Below are positions 22,519 through 34,394 of a DNA stretch of 64,000 bases, in pieces. The position numbers and the translations under genes were made by a program. Every line of letters begins with the position of its first letter. The stretch's first letter is position 1. This DNA is from Climacium dendroides. Its lineage: Eukaryota > Streptophyta > Bryopsida > Hypnales > Climaciaceae. Below the pieces are notes generated by a model, which searched no databases, was not told the origin of the DNA, and worked only from the letters and a program-made list of their open reading frames with translations. The DNA is taken from positions 1,426,001-1,490,000 of the forward strand of contig OX467090.1 of assembly GCA_950106755.1 (NCBI GenBank). Reading direction: 5' to 3'.

Positions 22519-24484
22519 CTAGTGAACTCCAACGGTCTTGGCAGCGCCGGCCATCGCTTGCCACGAGAGCGACACGATGTTTTTGATGTGCTCGGGAGGA
22601 CCCACGTCGCCCTCGGGCACATACGTGGCCACCCACACAGCCGTGGTGGTGCCGTCGCGGGGTCCGTCCTTGAATTGCATGGTGGCGGACATGTGACGGT
22701 AGCGCGGATCGCCCTTCAGCACCGTGTACCCCAGCTTCTTGCTCGCCTCGTCGAAAAGGTCCATGCGCTCCGTCACTTCGCCTGCGAACGGGATGGCTGG
22801 GGACGCAGAAAGGGCCAGCAAAAGAAAGGGCACAAGGTCAGAATGGTGCAGGAGCTCGAGGATTGTGGGAAAGCTGATTCCATTCTGGAGATTGCTGGCA
22901 TCATGCTAATGCAGGGTTTTGAATCTGCAGAAGGGAGCAGGAGCGCGAGGACAGAAAACCTAGTTCCATCTGGGAGACATTATATCATGCCGATGTAGGG
23001 TTCTGAATTCGTAGGTGGGAGCAGGACAGGAACCTAATTTTTATTTTCGAGATTACTTCAGGGTTTAGAAATTCACAGGAGTCTGGGACAACATGGTTCT
23101 GACGACTTCCCAATTTCATCACGACTGTCGTTCTCAGTAGCTCTCCCTGTCAGTGAAATGTGGTGTGGCAAAGTAGAATTGACGAAGACAGGAGGAGGGT
23201 TCGAAACTATTATGCTCGCTGTTCTTCATTGCACTTACGATCTACTGACGACTCTGATTTAGACTATTTGATGCAACCACTTGAGATCAAGTCAATCAAC
23301 TTAGCCAGAAGGTCAAAGTGCAGTGCTAGGCAATCTTTCTGACTCTGATGATCTTCTAGCGCACTTTGAATCAACAGCCCCAAGTTTGAGGGCAGGAGAC
23401 ACACAGCATGATCGTGGAAATTCTAAAATTGGATTCGGCATATTCGGTACCCAAATGAAGAGAATGGAAGGTTCTGATTCTTGGTTGTAAGATTGAAAGT
23501 GCTACTTCCATTGACAGAGTGTTTAGTGATTAGCAATCAAGGTCGCAATTCACGAACAGTTTGAGGGAGAAAGGAATCCATTACCAGGTCCCATCTTGAC
23601 GACACGAATGCTCCCCGGCTCGCCATGGCCTTGGACCAGAGTCGTCGACGCGAAGAACTGCGGCATGGCCTTGCACAGAATGTCGTCCACATTCTTGCAC
23701 GCGCTCCAGATGGCGTCGGGGGTCGCCTCGAGCGTCTCCGTGTGCGTGAGCGTCTTCTTGTGTTGCGCAGCACGCTCCAACGTCTTCATGACTACGATGA
23801 CGATGGCTTTGACGTGCTCGGGAGGGCCCATGTCTCCCACCGGCTCATACTTGGCCGTCCATGTGCCTACGGTGGTCCCGTCTTGCTGCGGTTCGAATTG
23901 CATCTCGGCGCTGAAGCTGCTGTACCTGGGATCGCCCTCCACCACCGTGTAGCCCAGCGTCCTGGTGGTGTCGTCGAACTTGTCCATGCGCTCCTTCACG
24001 CGTCCCGCATGCGGAACCGCTGATAAGAACAGAAGATTCCAATAACATTGGTGATCAACTTTGAAAGAGAGAGATTGTAGAAAATCTCATTTTCATCGAA
24101 ACAGCTGTCGCCATAGACAGTCAACTTGCTAATTGAAGTCCAGCCAATGCGCACTCTAAGAGCTAACTTGCTGTTGCTAACCAACAGAGTTTAGTCAATA
24201 GGAGACGGAGTCAAGCACTGAACACCATCTACCTCAATTGCATCAGATCAATCACTCAAGTTCATCTGGAATTGAAAGACTACAATAAGAATGGCCGCAT
24301 GTATACCGGGACCCATGGTGATGACACGAATGCTTCCAGGCTCGCCATGGCCCTTCTCGTACTCGCTCTTGGCGAAAAACTGTGGCATGTGGTCGCACAG
24401 AATCTTGTCCGCATGCTTGCAAGCCTCCCAGATGTCATCAGCGGAGGCCTGGAGGATCTCGGTGTGCGAGAAGGTGTGAGACAT
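22519..24484 (-). CDS. Two-domain PR-10/Bet v 1-like protein, copy A (296 aa)
   Basis: Exons are 24484-24307, 24019-23585 and 22796-22519; all introns are GT...AG and the phases agree, for 891 nt in total. Domain 1 (about residues 1-145) and domain 2 (about 148-296) are each a full Bet v 1 fold: N-terminal TFSHTEILQASADDIWEACK or TLTHTETLEATPDAIWSACK, a GHGEPGSIRV glycine loop (residues 45-54 and 190-199), a GDPRY strand, and a C-terminal helix after MGPPEHVK or VGPPEHIK. PR-10 proteins are small cytosolic proteins that bind hydrophobic ligands in an internal cavity; some relatives (norcoclaurine synthases) are enzymes. Both introns fall after the MGP of each domain in phase 1, the usual PR-10 intron place. 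The inter-domain joint is inside exon 2. The start is the first ATG; the upstream frame is open but has no ATG. Three TTGAC cores lie at 24777-24798. No frameshifts or stops are seen. Confidence 0.88.
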
Positions 24485-24776
24485 GATTCTAGGCTGCAGC
24501 GCTTCTAATCTGGCTGGGCTGAATGCGAGAGGAGCGACCGATCGTTCAACTGGAAGAAGTGCAGTGACGAGCTTGCATGGTGTGATTTGTTGTGGATGAT
24601 GAGAGAGCTCTTTGTAGAGAACACTCAGCTTCGATCGTAATATTAGTTTGACGGGTGACGACTGAAGGCTAGGGCTGACCAAGTATTGGTAAACCAGTCC
24701 AGTCCGACAACCAGGCCTTGCGGACCAGCTCCAGCTGAAGCTCCCGTCGCCGTATCTTCATAGGCGACCCGCTAGT

Positions 24777-24798
24777 TTGACTTGGGTTTGACGTTGAC
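24777..24798. promoter_or_regulatory. W-box cluster upstream of PR-10 copy A
   Basis: Three TTGAC cores (24777, 24788, 24794) within 22 bp, two followed by T as in the WRKY site TTGAC(C/T). They lie about 300 bp upstream of the ATG. The cluster is repeated at the same place in copies B (36927-36948) and C (63380-63401). WRKY control of PR-10 genes is established in other plants; here it is inferred. Confidence 0.5.
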
Positions 24799-25629
24799 TC
24801 TGTTGGAGTTCGGTCACCGGAGTGGGCAAGAAATTCTGGAGCAGGTAGGCGAACCCATGATACCATTCCCGAGCGGTCCCTGATGCCGAACCCTCCAGAA
24901 GCCCTTTCACGTGCACCGCAGGGTTTTCAATCGCGTCCTTCATGCCACAGACGCCGATGAGAGTATTTGTACACTGGATTCGGTGGTTCGGTGACGGATT
25001 GAAATTCTGTTTTCAAGAGCGGTTTTCTAAACAGAGGAGGTTAGCGATGCAAATGGTATGCAGTGTCGAATTGCAACTTCGAGTCATTATACAAACGGAA
25101 AGCGGTTTACACCTGACCAGAATTTATGATGTATTTCGACCATAATCGGGTGCCTCCAGGGCTGGAATTACGGTCCTCCTCACTCCACAGACGTTTCAGA
25201 ACGTCCACCTAATTGAACAATTATATAATGTCGCCTTTGACCACGAGGGCTTCGGGAATGACTTGCGCTGCACAGATCATGGAGACAGACGGTGATCGCA
25301 GTTTTTCCATTCCCAGCTTCGGTGACTGCGTACATCGGCAATTGAGGTGAGTGCACACAGGAATGTCTGTTTCATGAGATTCATTGTGTTCACCATGCGG
25401 TTCATGAGATCACTGTGTTCACAAATGCTACAAGTCATGCATGTGCGTGCACTTCGATTACGCGTCTTCCAGATGTCCACTGATACTGCAAGCCTTGTGG
25501 AAATTGATAGTACGCCGCCTATCTTCCAAATATTGACAGTCCTGAGCAGTTTCATGCCAGTTGCTGCCAGTGCTGTGCACTGTGGAAGTCCCATAGGACG
25601 AAAGTTCTGTGGAGGGTGATTGGAAGAAC

Positions 25630-27230
25630 ACTTGTCCTTTTTTTTTCTCCTTGACCTCAGCCAGGTGGTTTTTTTCTCATAACTTTTGCATCGTTTGTCT
25701 ATATCCTTTGATGTTTGAAATGAAGTACATGCTGTAGGTATAGATCTTGCGTAATTTTTTGCATTTAATGAAAAATGTTTTACTATTTTTAAGTAGAGCC
25801 TGATTGTATGTCTACATTAACCATTTGGGGGGGGGGGGGGTGTAGTACTATTTTTGACCCAAAAATGCAAATTTGAAGCTCAAAATTTGGATACTAAGGA
25901 CTTTTTTTCAAGTTATGCATGTCCACAAAGATATTTTTTTTAAATAATAAAGTAACTATCCACCTTCCAAATGTGCTTGAAGTGCACTAACTTTGTGCAT
26001 ATGCACAAAACACAATTTTTTTTCCAAAGATGAAAATGGTTAAGACAAAGCATCTTTAAGTTAGGAAAAATGTCTTTTTTTTAAATAAAAAATTCTTTTA
26101 CTATTTTCTATAAACCAAACATCAAAAGGTCCATTTCCTTGACATTTTTCATAGTACTTTTTTAATGCATAAACTTTTAAAAAAAATTCTTTTAGGTCTA
26201 AATTTTTAGAGAATTACTATTTTCAATGTGTTACAAATTATCCATATATTGTTTTATTTTTTTAATTAATTCAAAAGTCACAATAGTCATTGAAATAGGC
26301 CAAGTTTTGAACCAAAAGGGCAAGTGTTTCTTGCAATAATCTTGGAATGTGTTCAAAGTCCAATATGTGCTTAGTAGTTCTAACAATGCAAATTCCTTGT
26401 TCTATTCTTGTAGTGTTCACTAGCTGGTCCTTGATACGAACTGTACAACATAATTCTTACCTTATGCAAAACAATTATGGTAGTATGCTCAAAATTCATC
26501 TATGTATTTTCAATTGCATGTATAGAGGGGCCAAACACTAAGCATGCAATTTCTAAATTGGCATAGACTGTATATGTAGCAAAATTAGATTTTCATTTGT
26601 GTGGTTTCATGGACTTCAAAAAGACAATGGAGGTTCTAGTGTGATTGTTTTTTACTCTCTATTTTGATTGTCATGGTATTCTTTTGAAATTTAATTAGGA
26701 GTGCCTACGGAGAATGGACAGTGAACATCCATTTTTAAAGTTCTGTGGATATAATTAAAAACTTCAACACTTTCATTTGAGAGCAATTTGCATTGAATGA
26801 AATGGCAGGTATACATTTGTTATAAATGTCAAAGTCTACTTAAAGAAAATTGGCTATCATTTGAATGAAAAGCTTCAAACAAGTACATCACTACCAATAC
26901 ATGGAATTAAATTGTAAGGGTAAAAATGTCTGCTAGCTAAATAGTTGAGTAGCAACAATCTACATACAGTGAGGAGAGAAGTACATCGTTCATTTCAATC
27001 TTCCACTCTAAGTCATCCTATGATTTTTGTATAAAGGTGGCATATGAAAGAAAGCTCATTCATTTACTAATTTGCAGTATTGTACTTCAAGTATAGATAG
27101 AAGCTTAGGAATTTAGATTCTAGCACATTAGGTAGTTTGGATTCTATTAGATCAATGACTTCAGATAGTATGTTCAATGATGGCAGCGAGGAAAAGAATT
27201 AGCATAGGCCTAGTAGTTTGACAATTAGCA
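25630..27230. other. AT-rich gene-less spacer
   Basis: No gene is recognised. A 14-base G run is at 25827-25840. The remainder is poly-T/poly-A rich. Confidence 0.5.
25827..25840. repeat. G14 homopolymer
   Basis: Fourteen consecutive G residues in an AT-rich stretch, seen directly; length is error-prone. Confidence 0.9.
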
Positions 27231-27699
27231 AATCAAATTTTAGTGACGAGGATGACGAGTACGAGAACAATGACAAGCAAGAATTGTTCTAGTGGGCTTT
27301 ATAGTAGGAAGACAAAAAAATCCATCAAATACTTGCTTGAACTTGATAATTTTACAAAAAATGTGGGTGCTCACGATAATTGAGGAGGATAGTTGATGGA
27401 TAGGTTGCCATTTGAGTTGCCATCGCCGTGTGACTTGACTAACATAATCAGCAGAAGAGACGCCAATGTTGCACTTAACATTAATAAGGATAGGCAACCA
27501 CGATGGAGTGTATGTTAAAGCTCAAGTACCCGACGATGACGTGACAAATGAAGGCAATGTGAACAAACAGACACTATGCATGAATCCATCATCCCCTGCA
27601 GGTTTTAATGGATGGCACACTATGCAATCCTTGTAGCCTACCAACAATAGAGCGTGATTTTATTGACCAGCAACAACCTAGAGCAAAAAGAATATGTCA

Positions 27700-29600
27700 C
27701 GTTGGACAATTGGAGGACAATGGCATTGCATAGGTCACAGCCATCAACTCAGGTACCGTTTCCCACCAAACTTTTCCTGTCCAAACTACTACACATAGTC
27801 AATAGAAGACATCACAACGTTGAGTGAAGAAAAATGGCAATTAAAGAAGGCCATTGTTGATGTAGATGATGGTGTACTAGTAAAATTTGTTGCTAGGATT
27901 CATAACATACCATCATCCACTTCAAGAGGTTATGTTTATGGCATAACTTTTAATAGGAGAAGGGGAAGAATGGTGATCTGACAAATGTAGAGGAGTAGCA
28001 ACTAGTGGATTATCTCATTAACATGCAAGATCTAGGCTATCCTCTAACAATGGGACAATTACAAGAAAAAGTGTGTATACTCATTCAAGCTACATATTCT
28101 TTTTAGAGATGGAGTGCCAGGCCTTGGTTGGGTTAGGTGCTTCAAAAGAAGACATGAAGAATTAGCACCTAGAAAACCATAGTTTCTTGACCAAAATCGG
28201 ACAAAGAACTTATGCCTAAAGACTATTGTATTGTCTTATAATTGCCTGCAAGTCCTATACAACTAGCACAACTATGAACCATACAAAATCTAAAACTACA
28301 ATGAGAGCGGTACATAAGCAAGGAGAAATGGTGGTGCATATGTCATAGCTAGAAAAGGTTCAAAGAATGTACAAAAGATAACTCTAGATCAAAGGGAGTG
28401 GATTTCGGTTTTATTATATCTAAATGCCAAAGGAGATAGCATTCCAAACTACTACATATTCAAAGGAAAGAGGAAGACTAGGAATTTCTTTTTGAAAACT
28501 AGAGAGAAAGAGGCAGTTTTGGTTATGTAAGTTAAGGGATGGATGACTCATGAACTTTTCAAAGAATGGATGATTCATTTCTTGACAATTTTGAAGGACT
28601 TGTATGAGATTTCAGCTTCTAGAAAGCATCTACTTATATTAGATGGCCATGGCTCTCATATAACCATGGAAGTCATCAAGTTAGCCATGGCCAAATGGTC
28701 AATGGACTAGACTTCTTAACAATTCCATCCCTCACCCCCCATATTTTGCAATCTCTAGATGTATTTTGCTTCAAACCCTTCAAACTAGCATTTCAAGCCT
28801 ATAGAGATAAGTGGACATTAGCTCACAAGGGTCAAGTACCTATAAAAAAAAGATCTTGCTTAGTGGATTTCCTATGTACTAAGACGAGCCTTGTTAGTAA
28901 AAAATATAACTAAAGGATTCAAATGCACTAGCATCTACCCTTTCAATCCTTGAGCCATAAACTCAAAATTGGGACCTAGTAAACCATATGGAAGACAAGG
29001 AAGACAAGGCCATGGAGACCACCCACCTACAACTGAATAAGAAGAGGAATTACAAGCTTGGGAACTAAAAGAAATATTAGAAGAAGAAGCAATAGATCTA
29101 CCCAAACTGCTAATACTATGTGCAATTAGATGGGGACAAGGAAGACAACACATATGGAGAAGGACTTGATAGTGGAAATGATGAAGATTATGGAATTGTT
29201 AACATGCAAGAAAGAGAGCATAGAAAAGGGTTCATTCAATTTCCACAATTGCCACGTATACAGGTATCCTCCATTTACAAAGAAAATATGGAACCCAAAA
29301 TTGATTATCAAAAATCAATTCTTCTCATGGAGGAGTTGCATGTTTGACCACTTAAAGATGTTGCCGCCAAGAGGAGTGAGGTTGTGTAGGAAAGACAAAA
29401 AAGACAATTTCAAAAGTAAGATGACAAGGACGTGAAGGCCCAACTAAAGAAGGACAAGCAATAAGTGAAGATAGCATGCGCACAATTGACCATAGCAAAG
29501 CGAAAACACAACAAGCTCTAGAGTGCCAAAAATGTTAGATTTCTAAGAGACAAACTACATGCAGCCATCAAAGAAAACGCTCCAATGGTAGATTATCATG
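27700..29600 (+). pseudogene. Degenerate pogo/Tigger-like DDE transposase
   Basis: Translated in pieces across stops and frameshifts. A CENP-B-type part near 28000-28190 reads LVDYLINMQDLGYPLTMGQ and then GVPGLGWVRCFKRRHEELAP. Next come SGT-ARRNGGA near 28308-28340 (the place of the first catalytic Asp; NYNES is seen where the family has a W-N-x-D-E-S pattern, so the Asp is lost), REWISVLLYLNAKGDSIP (28396-28450), LLILDGHGSHITMEVIK (28630-28680, second Asp present) and TPHILQSLDVFCFKPFK (28730-28790, third Asp present). A Lys-rich tail follows at 29430-29580. Stop codons (for example 28528 and 28708) and the Asp-to-Asn change show it is dead. Terminal repeats were not found. Confidence 0.75.
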
Positions 29601-30092
29601 TTTCTTACTATGGTAGTGCCTTCTAAGCTTGTAGGGACAACCAAAACATAGCAATGCAACGGTTGGCAACTAGGAAAAGGGGTGAAGATACTAGTCACAT
29701 ACCGCCTTTCCAAAAAGTGTGCCCTCTCATAATGACTCCTACATTTGCTATACTGTATTCCATGTACAGTCATTCACTTCCACAATATCCCCTCCCTACT
29801 TTCAACATCCTTATAATAACAACTACATTAGTAAATGCAAGGTAGACATATTACTATAGTTAGTAGTTTTAAAGGCTAGACACATAAAACTGTGCAACAT
29901 TTGATGGAAGGAAGGCCAAAAAAGGAGGGAAGAGGGACCTTACCTTGGCAATGACCAAGTGCAGTTGAAGCATGCAGTGCAGATTTATCAAGGGGGGATT
30001 GTTGGAGCAACTAGAGTCATTGCAAGAAGTCCTCCTTCATCACAACAATGATCCTGCATAACAATCCATGAAGAACAAACAAAGCACAAGAT

Positions 30093-30158
30093 ATGCACAA
30101 TATTGACGGTGATTACACTACAAAAATGCACAATATTGACGGTGATTACACTACAAAA
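30093..30158 (+). repeat. 33-bp exact tandem duplication
   Basis: Two identical 33-bp units starting atgcacaatattgacggtga, at 30093 and 30126. Confidence 0.95.
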
Positions 30159-30179
30159 ATGCACACTTTCATGACAAGG

Positions 30180-31870
30180 ACAAGGCAACAATGCCATAAA
30201 GGCCATGTGAGTGAATTTCACCGTGAGGCAAAATGCATCCACAAGGTTGGGCCGGGAGGAGTGTATGGGACCTCTAACTAACGCCTCCAAGCAATGGACT
30301 CTATCAAATTTTTTATCCAATTTTCATGTGTATGAGGTTAGGTGGGAAAAGGGTAGCTTGACCAACTCCCTCAAAGGTCCAATGACACTCTCTAAATATT
30401 CTAAAACATCACCTAAAAAGTTGTAGCATCCTCCTAGGTCAAAATGGCACTTAAAAACCTCCACTTAGGGCTCAAAATGGGTAAAATTGGCATCTCAAAT
30501 TTATTCTAGCACAACTTCTACCCAATTGCCTTAAAACCTCCTTAGATTCTTTCCCTCATCAACCTTGTGAATTAGGGTATGTTCCTAGGTGAAAGTTGAG
30601 CTCAAAAGTGCAATTGAGAGCTCCAAGGGCTAGATTTGAGCCCTAATTGAGAAATTCCAGCACACATTAATCCCATCCAAAACCTTCAACCCCACTCTCT
30701 TTCCACCTTCTCTTCTTTTACATGTCTCTTAAATCTTAAGTGAGTGCTTCTACATTCACCCCAATTTGTCTATAAAGCTCACCACCCACATAATCCAAAA
30801 ATAACCAAAAATTCCATAAAACTTGCAATCAAAATTGCACTTCAACCAAGTACAAACATTGAGTGAACATCACCTCAGTCCCATAGTAGACCAGCGGCCA
30901 CTAAAACGGCCATTGCCATCTCTATACTTGTCCAATTGGCTTGAGAATAGTCTCCCTGGAAAGCTACCTTGACCCTTCACTTCCCCTCCAAAATCCAGCT
31001 TCATACTTGCTGTAGAACTCTTGCTATATGCCTGCAAAGTTGGTGCTCTCCTTTCGCCGCGGCAGCAGACCTCCTCGCACTAAATCGGTTGTCGTGATCT
31101 TGTCCAAGCTCCGTTGGGGACGAGCCATAGCTTGTTGGAAAGCTAACTTCCACGCGCTTCATCCCTCCAAATTTCAGCCTCAAATTCGTTGTAGAACTCC
31201 CGATGGATGCCCGCAAAGTTGGCGCTTTTCCCTAGCCGCGGTAGCATACTTCCTCTCCCCCATTTTTCCTCAATCTTCACTTTCCACCCCCAAGGTGGAA
31301 ACCTACTCGACAAATTGGCTCTAATCCTATCCTAACTCCTTGCCATCACTTCCTAACATCCTTCTTTTCAAAATCTCACACACACACAAGAGAGAGAGAG
31401 AGAGGAGAGAAAAAAAACTCCTAACCCTAATTCGACCTTTACCTACTTTCCAACTAATTCACACTCCTAATTACCTTCATCCATCCTTAATTTACTGAAA
31501 AATACCTTTTAATTATTATTTTTACCTAAAATAGTACTCCTATCACTATGTTAGTGCCTTCCTAGTAGTTATATGTTTGATGGCTTCTTTTGTGCATTTC
31601 ATATTTCTTCTTTTTTGTTGGTTTTCAATTTATATTTGGCTCTATTTTCAACTTCTAATCTTGGTTTTCAATTCCCTTTTTGTATTTCTTATCTTTTAAA
31701 TATTTTTAGTTTGTAATTTTGAAATAGATTCCTATCTAATGTATTAAAAGCCTTCTAACTAATGGTTATAGTTTAATCTAATGAACTAACACTTTTGAAC
31801 TTGAAATCTCACACATAATTTTTATATTTTCCATCATCTTAGAGGTGAACCATTACAGTGGTTCACAGGC
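30180..31870 (+). repeat. Dispersed repeat of about 1.7 kb, plus orientation
   Basis: It is an inverted homologue of 55560-57240. Shared landmarks, in order: gaggcaaa then acaaggttgggccg; cctccaagcaatggactc; the GC-rich tcgccgcgg / aaagttggcgct part around 31050-31240; the CA/GA microsatellite at 31375-31410; cctaaccctaattcgacc; and the terminal palindrome gtgaaccattacagtggttc near 31845. No ORF of substance. It could be a long LTR or an unclassified non-autonomous element. Confidence 0.65.
31375..31414. repeat. (CA)n(GA)n microsatellite
   Basis: ACACACACACA followed by AGAGAGAGAGAG, inside the dispersed repeat. The inverted partner has its counterpart at 56010-56052. Confidence 0.9.
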
Positions 31871-31874
31871 CAAC

Positions 31875-33660
31875 TGCTTACAAGACCATAGGAGAAGCTA
31901 AAGCTGCAAAGGCTAGCATTGACAGAAATGCAAACAAAGTTGTAGCCAGAAACACTAACTTCAAGCACAAAGGTGAACTATAGAGATTGCAATGGCATAG
32001 AGGGTTGCATTATCGTGAAGGACGCATGACCATCAAGTCATGAATTTCCACACGGTGCCATCAATGAATTTGATGCACATGGACATCATTGCAGCAATGG
32101 CCTCTTGAACAACCATGAGCAACAAAACTAGGCTGTGATGACGAGAGGCACTGCAGCATTAAACTGTCCAAGCTACAGAATAGGATAAGTATGGGCCTAC
32201 CCCGTCATTTATTGAATTTCTCTACATTTCATGCAGCTTCAATACACTATTCCAAGCTATCTTTACAATGACTTGCTTCAATTTTGGACTCACTATGTCC
32301 AAGGTAGAGGATAGTTGCCACTTGTTATATTCTTGTGATTTTCTTTTTTCAAACTTTATCACACTATAACAAGTTGTTTTTAGGCGGAATTCTATATAAG
32401 CTTGATATAGTGCTCGTTCCATTTTAGCTTTCATGTGTAGGCTTTCAAAGACTCCATATCTACCCACAAACGAAAATTCCTCATACCTTTAATCCCATTA
32501 ATCAAAATGAAATGATTCAAAGCTTCCCACTTATATATAAATCTAAAGGACCAATTTCAATTTTTTTTCAAAAGTGATTTTTAAAGAAGTTTTTTGAGCT
32601 ACCTAGACTGCCCGCCGAGCAATGAAAATGACATATCATGCAATAACTTTTTAATCATGTAATCAAAAGCTATGAAAATTATATGCATTGAAGCTAATCC
32701 TTGGATATATGTTGTATGAAAATTTCAGCAAAAATAAATCAAAATTTCTATTCGTAGTGAGCTACCCAAAATCACTATGTTGCCAAAAAATATAGTTTAG
32801 TGCTTTAGGGGTTAAAATGCCTATAGTATCCTCTACCTATTCAAAAAAATTTAATGCTCAAAACTAAACACAATTGTCCTCAAAGGTTCCACTTGTTTGT
32901 AGAGACTAGAGATAGGACAATTATCTACATACTTTTTCAAGCTTTTCACTTATTGCCTTCAAACCTTTGCATAATTCATATCTATAATATTGCCTAATTA
33001 ACCTCCAACTTGTTTATTCTACTACAAATTTTGTCTTTCATGTGATGATGGCTTAAAAGTAGTTAGTATATATCATTATAACTTGCCTAACACTACAATA
33101 TGTTATGTTTTTTAGATATAAACCATGATTCAATATAATATCAAATTAAGATCTCATAGAATAGAAGAAAACAATTTAACATATCAAATTGAGTACCATG
33201 AGAGTGAACAATCACTTGAGCAAGATCTAAAACTTTGTCAAATGGTGTTTGTCAATATCTAAAACCTAGGTAATGGTATTCCTAGTGTATCATGAACTAA
33301 AGAAAAATAGTATTTTGTATACTAAATATAACAAATATTCTAAGATGCAAAGTGAAGGTTACACTAAGAATATATAGGTAACCATGGCCATAAGCGTTTA
33401 GTGTTTTGTGTACTAAATATAACAAATAGACTAACATGCAAAGTAAAGGTCACATTGAGAATACATAGGGAATTGTAGCTATAAGCATTCAGGTTATTTA
33501 TTGAATTTTACCAACTATTTTTTTTGAATTTGTTTTTCAAGTTTTGAATCTAATTGGTTCTCTCTTTTTTACTCTATTTTGACATTTTGTAGATTTTAAC
33601 TTTGTTTTTTCTCCTTTGCTTTCAAGTTGCAATTGCATTTTTTCTAATTCCACAAATTAA
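31875..33660. other. AT-rich repeats without genes
   Basis: 32590-32730 is a reversed copy of the dispersed AT-rich repeat at 4960-6000. 33300-33490 is an imperfect tandem duplication (tactaaatataacaaata followed by atgcaaagt occurs twice). No gene is supported. Confidence 0.5.
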
Positions 33661-34394
33661 CAATCAACTAATTAGTGTTTCTCCCCAAACATTGGTGGTT
33701 ACATTGCTATACATGCAAGAGTGCTAAAATACTAGCCAAGAATAATATCTTAGAAAAAAAAAACATCCTTGCAAATTGCAGAGACAAGAGAACTACAAAA
33801 ACACATCTTTTTACCAATTATGGAACTCACTTCAAAATTGCTAGGTCATGGAGCACCAAGACATGTTGATAAGGGAAACTGAACATCCAATACCACTTCA
33901 GTTGTTGGAAACAAAACCTTGCTAAAATAGAAGCTTGTATTCTTGATAATTTAAGCACTTTAGTATGTACGATATGTAAAATTTGTTGGAAAATTGAGCT
34001 CAATGTATACAAACATAAGGATGAGGAAGAATGCAAAAAAGAACTATTATATTTTTTCAAGAATGAATCATTTATTCAATGAAGATGTGGACTTTTTATT
34101 CCAACCCATTCTAGTCTCATAGATTCACCTATTCCAGTTAGCTTTGGCAGTTCTTTAAATGTGAGGGAAGAAATATAAATTAAAGATGAGGTATAAACAT
34201 GAAATCTTTCTCAATGAACTATACATCCAACTATTGTCCACATCAGATCAACCTTAAAAACCATGACTAAGGGCTGTCCAAAATAGGTACTTCTCCCCTC
34301 TTCGACATAACCGTACAGCCAAAGGCTCAGAGAGTGACCCTAAACCCTAAGCCCTAAACCCTAACTGTAACCCTAACTGTCGAACCGTCGAGCC

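Larger units (their letters stand above)
22140..25625 (-). repeat. PR-10 segmental duplication, copy A
   Basis: This holds one complete PR-10 gene plus flanks. It matches 33670-42225 (copy B, interrupted by a copia element) and 60700-64000 (copy C, running off the window). The shared 3' flank includes accagttcggt and the telomere-like AAACCCTAA motifs; the shared 5' flank extends to ggacgaaagttctgtgg near 25600. Confidence 0.85.

Noticed and set aside
23596..24023. Long plus-strand ORFs over the PR-10 exons (also at 35488-35966 and 62199-62626)
   Set aside because: They are the GC-rich antisense frames of exon 2; the minus strand gives a spliced Bet v 1 protein with proper introns.
24485..24682. 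N-terminal extension of the PR-10 proteins (66 codons; about 115 codons in copy C)
   Set aside because: The frame is open in all copies but contains no ATG before the chosen start, and the text does not look like a targeting peptide; it is best read as 5' UTR.
30093..30158. CRISPR-like direct repeats
   Set aside because: Just two adjacent identical units with no spacers in a plant-type sequence; a simple tandem duplication.
31001..31324. ORFs on both strands in the GC-rich part of the 1.7-kb repeat
   Set aside because: Not conserved as ORFs in the inverted copy at 55.6-57.2 kb.
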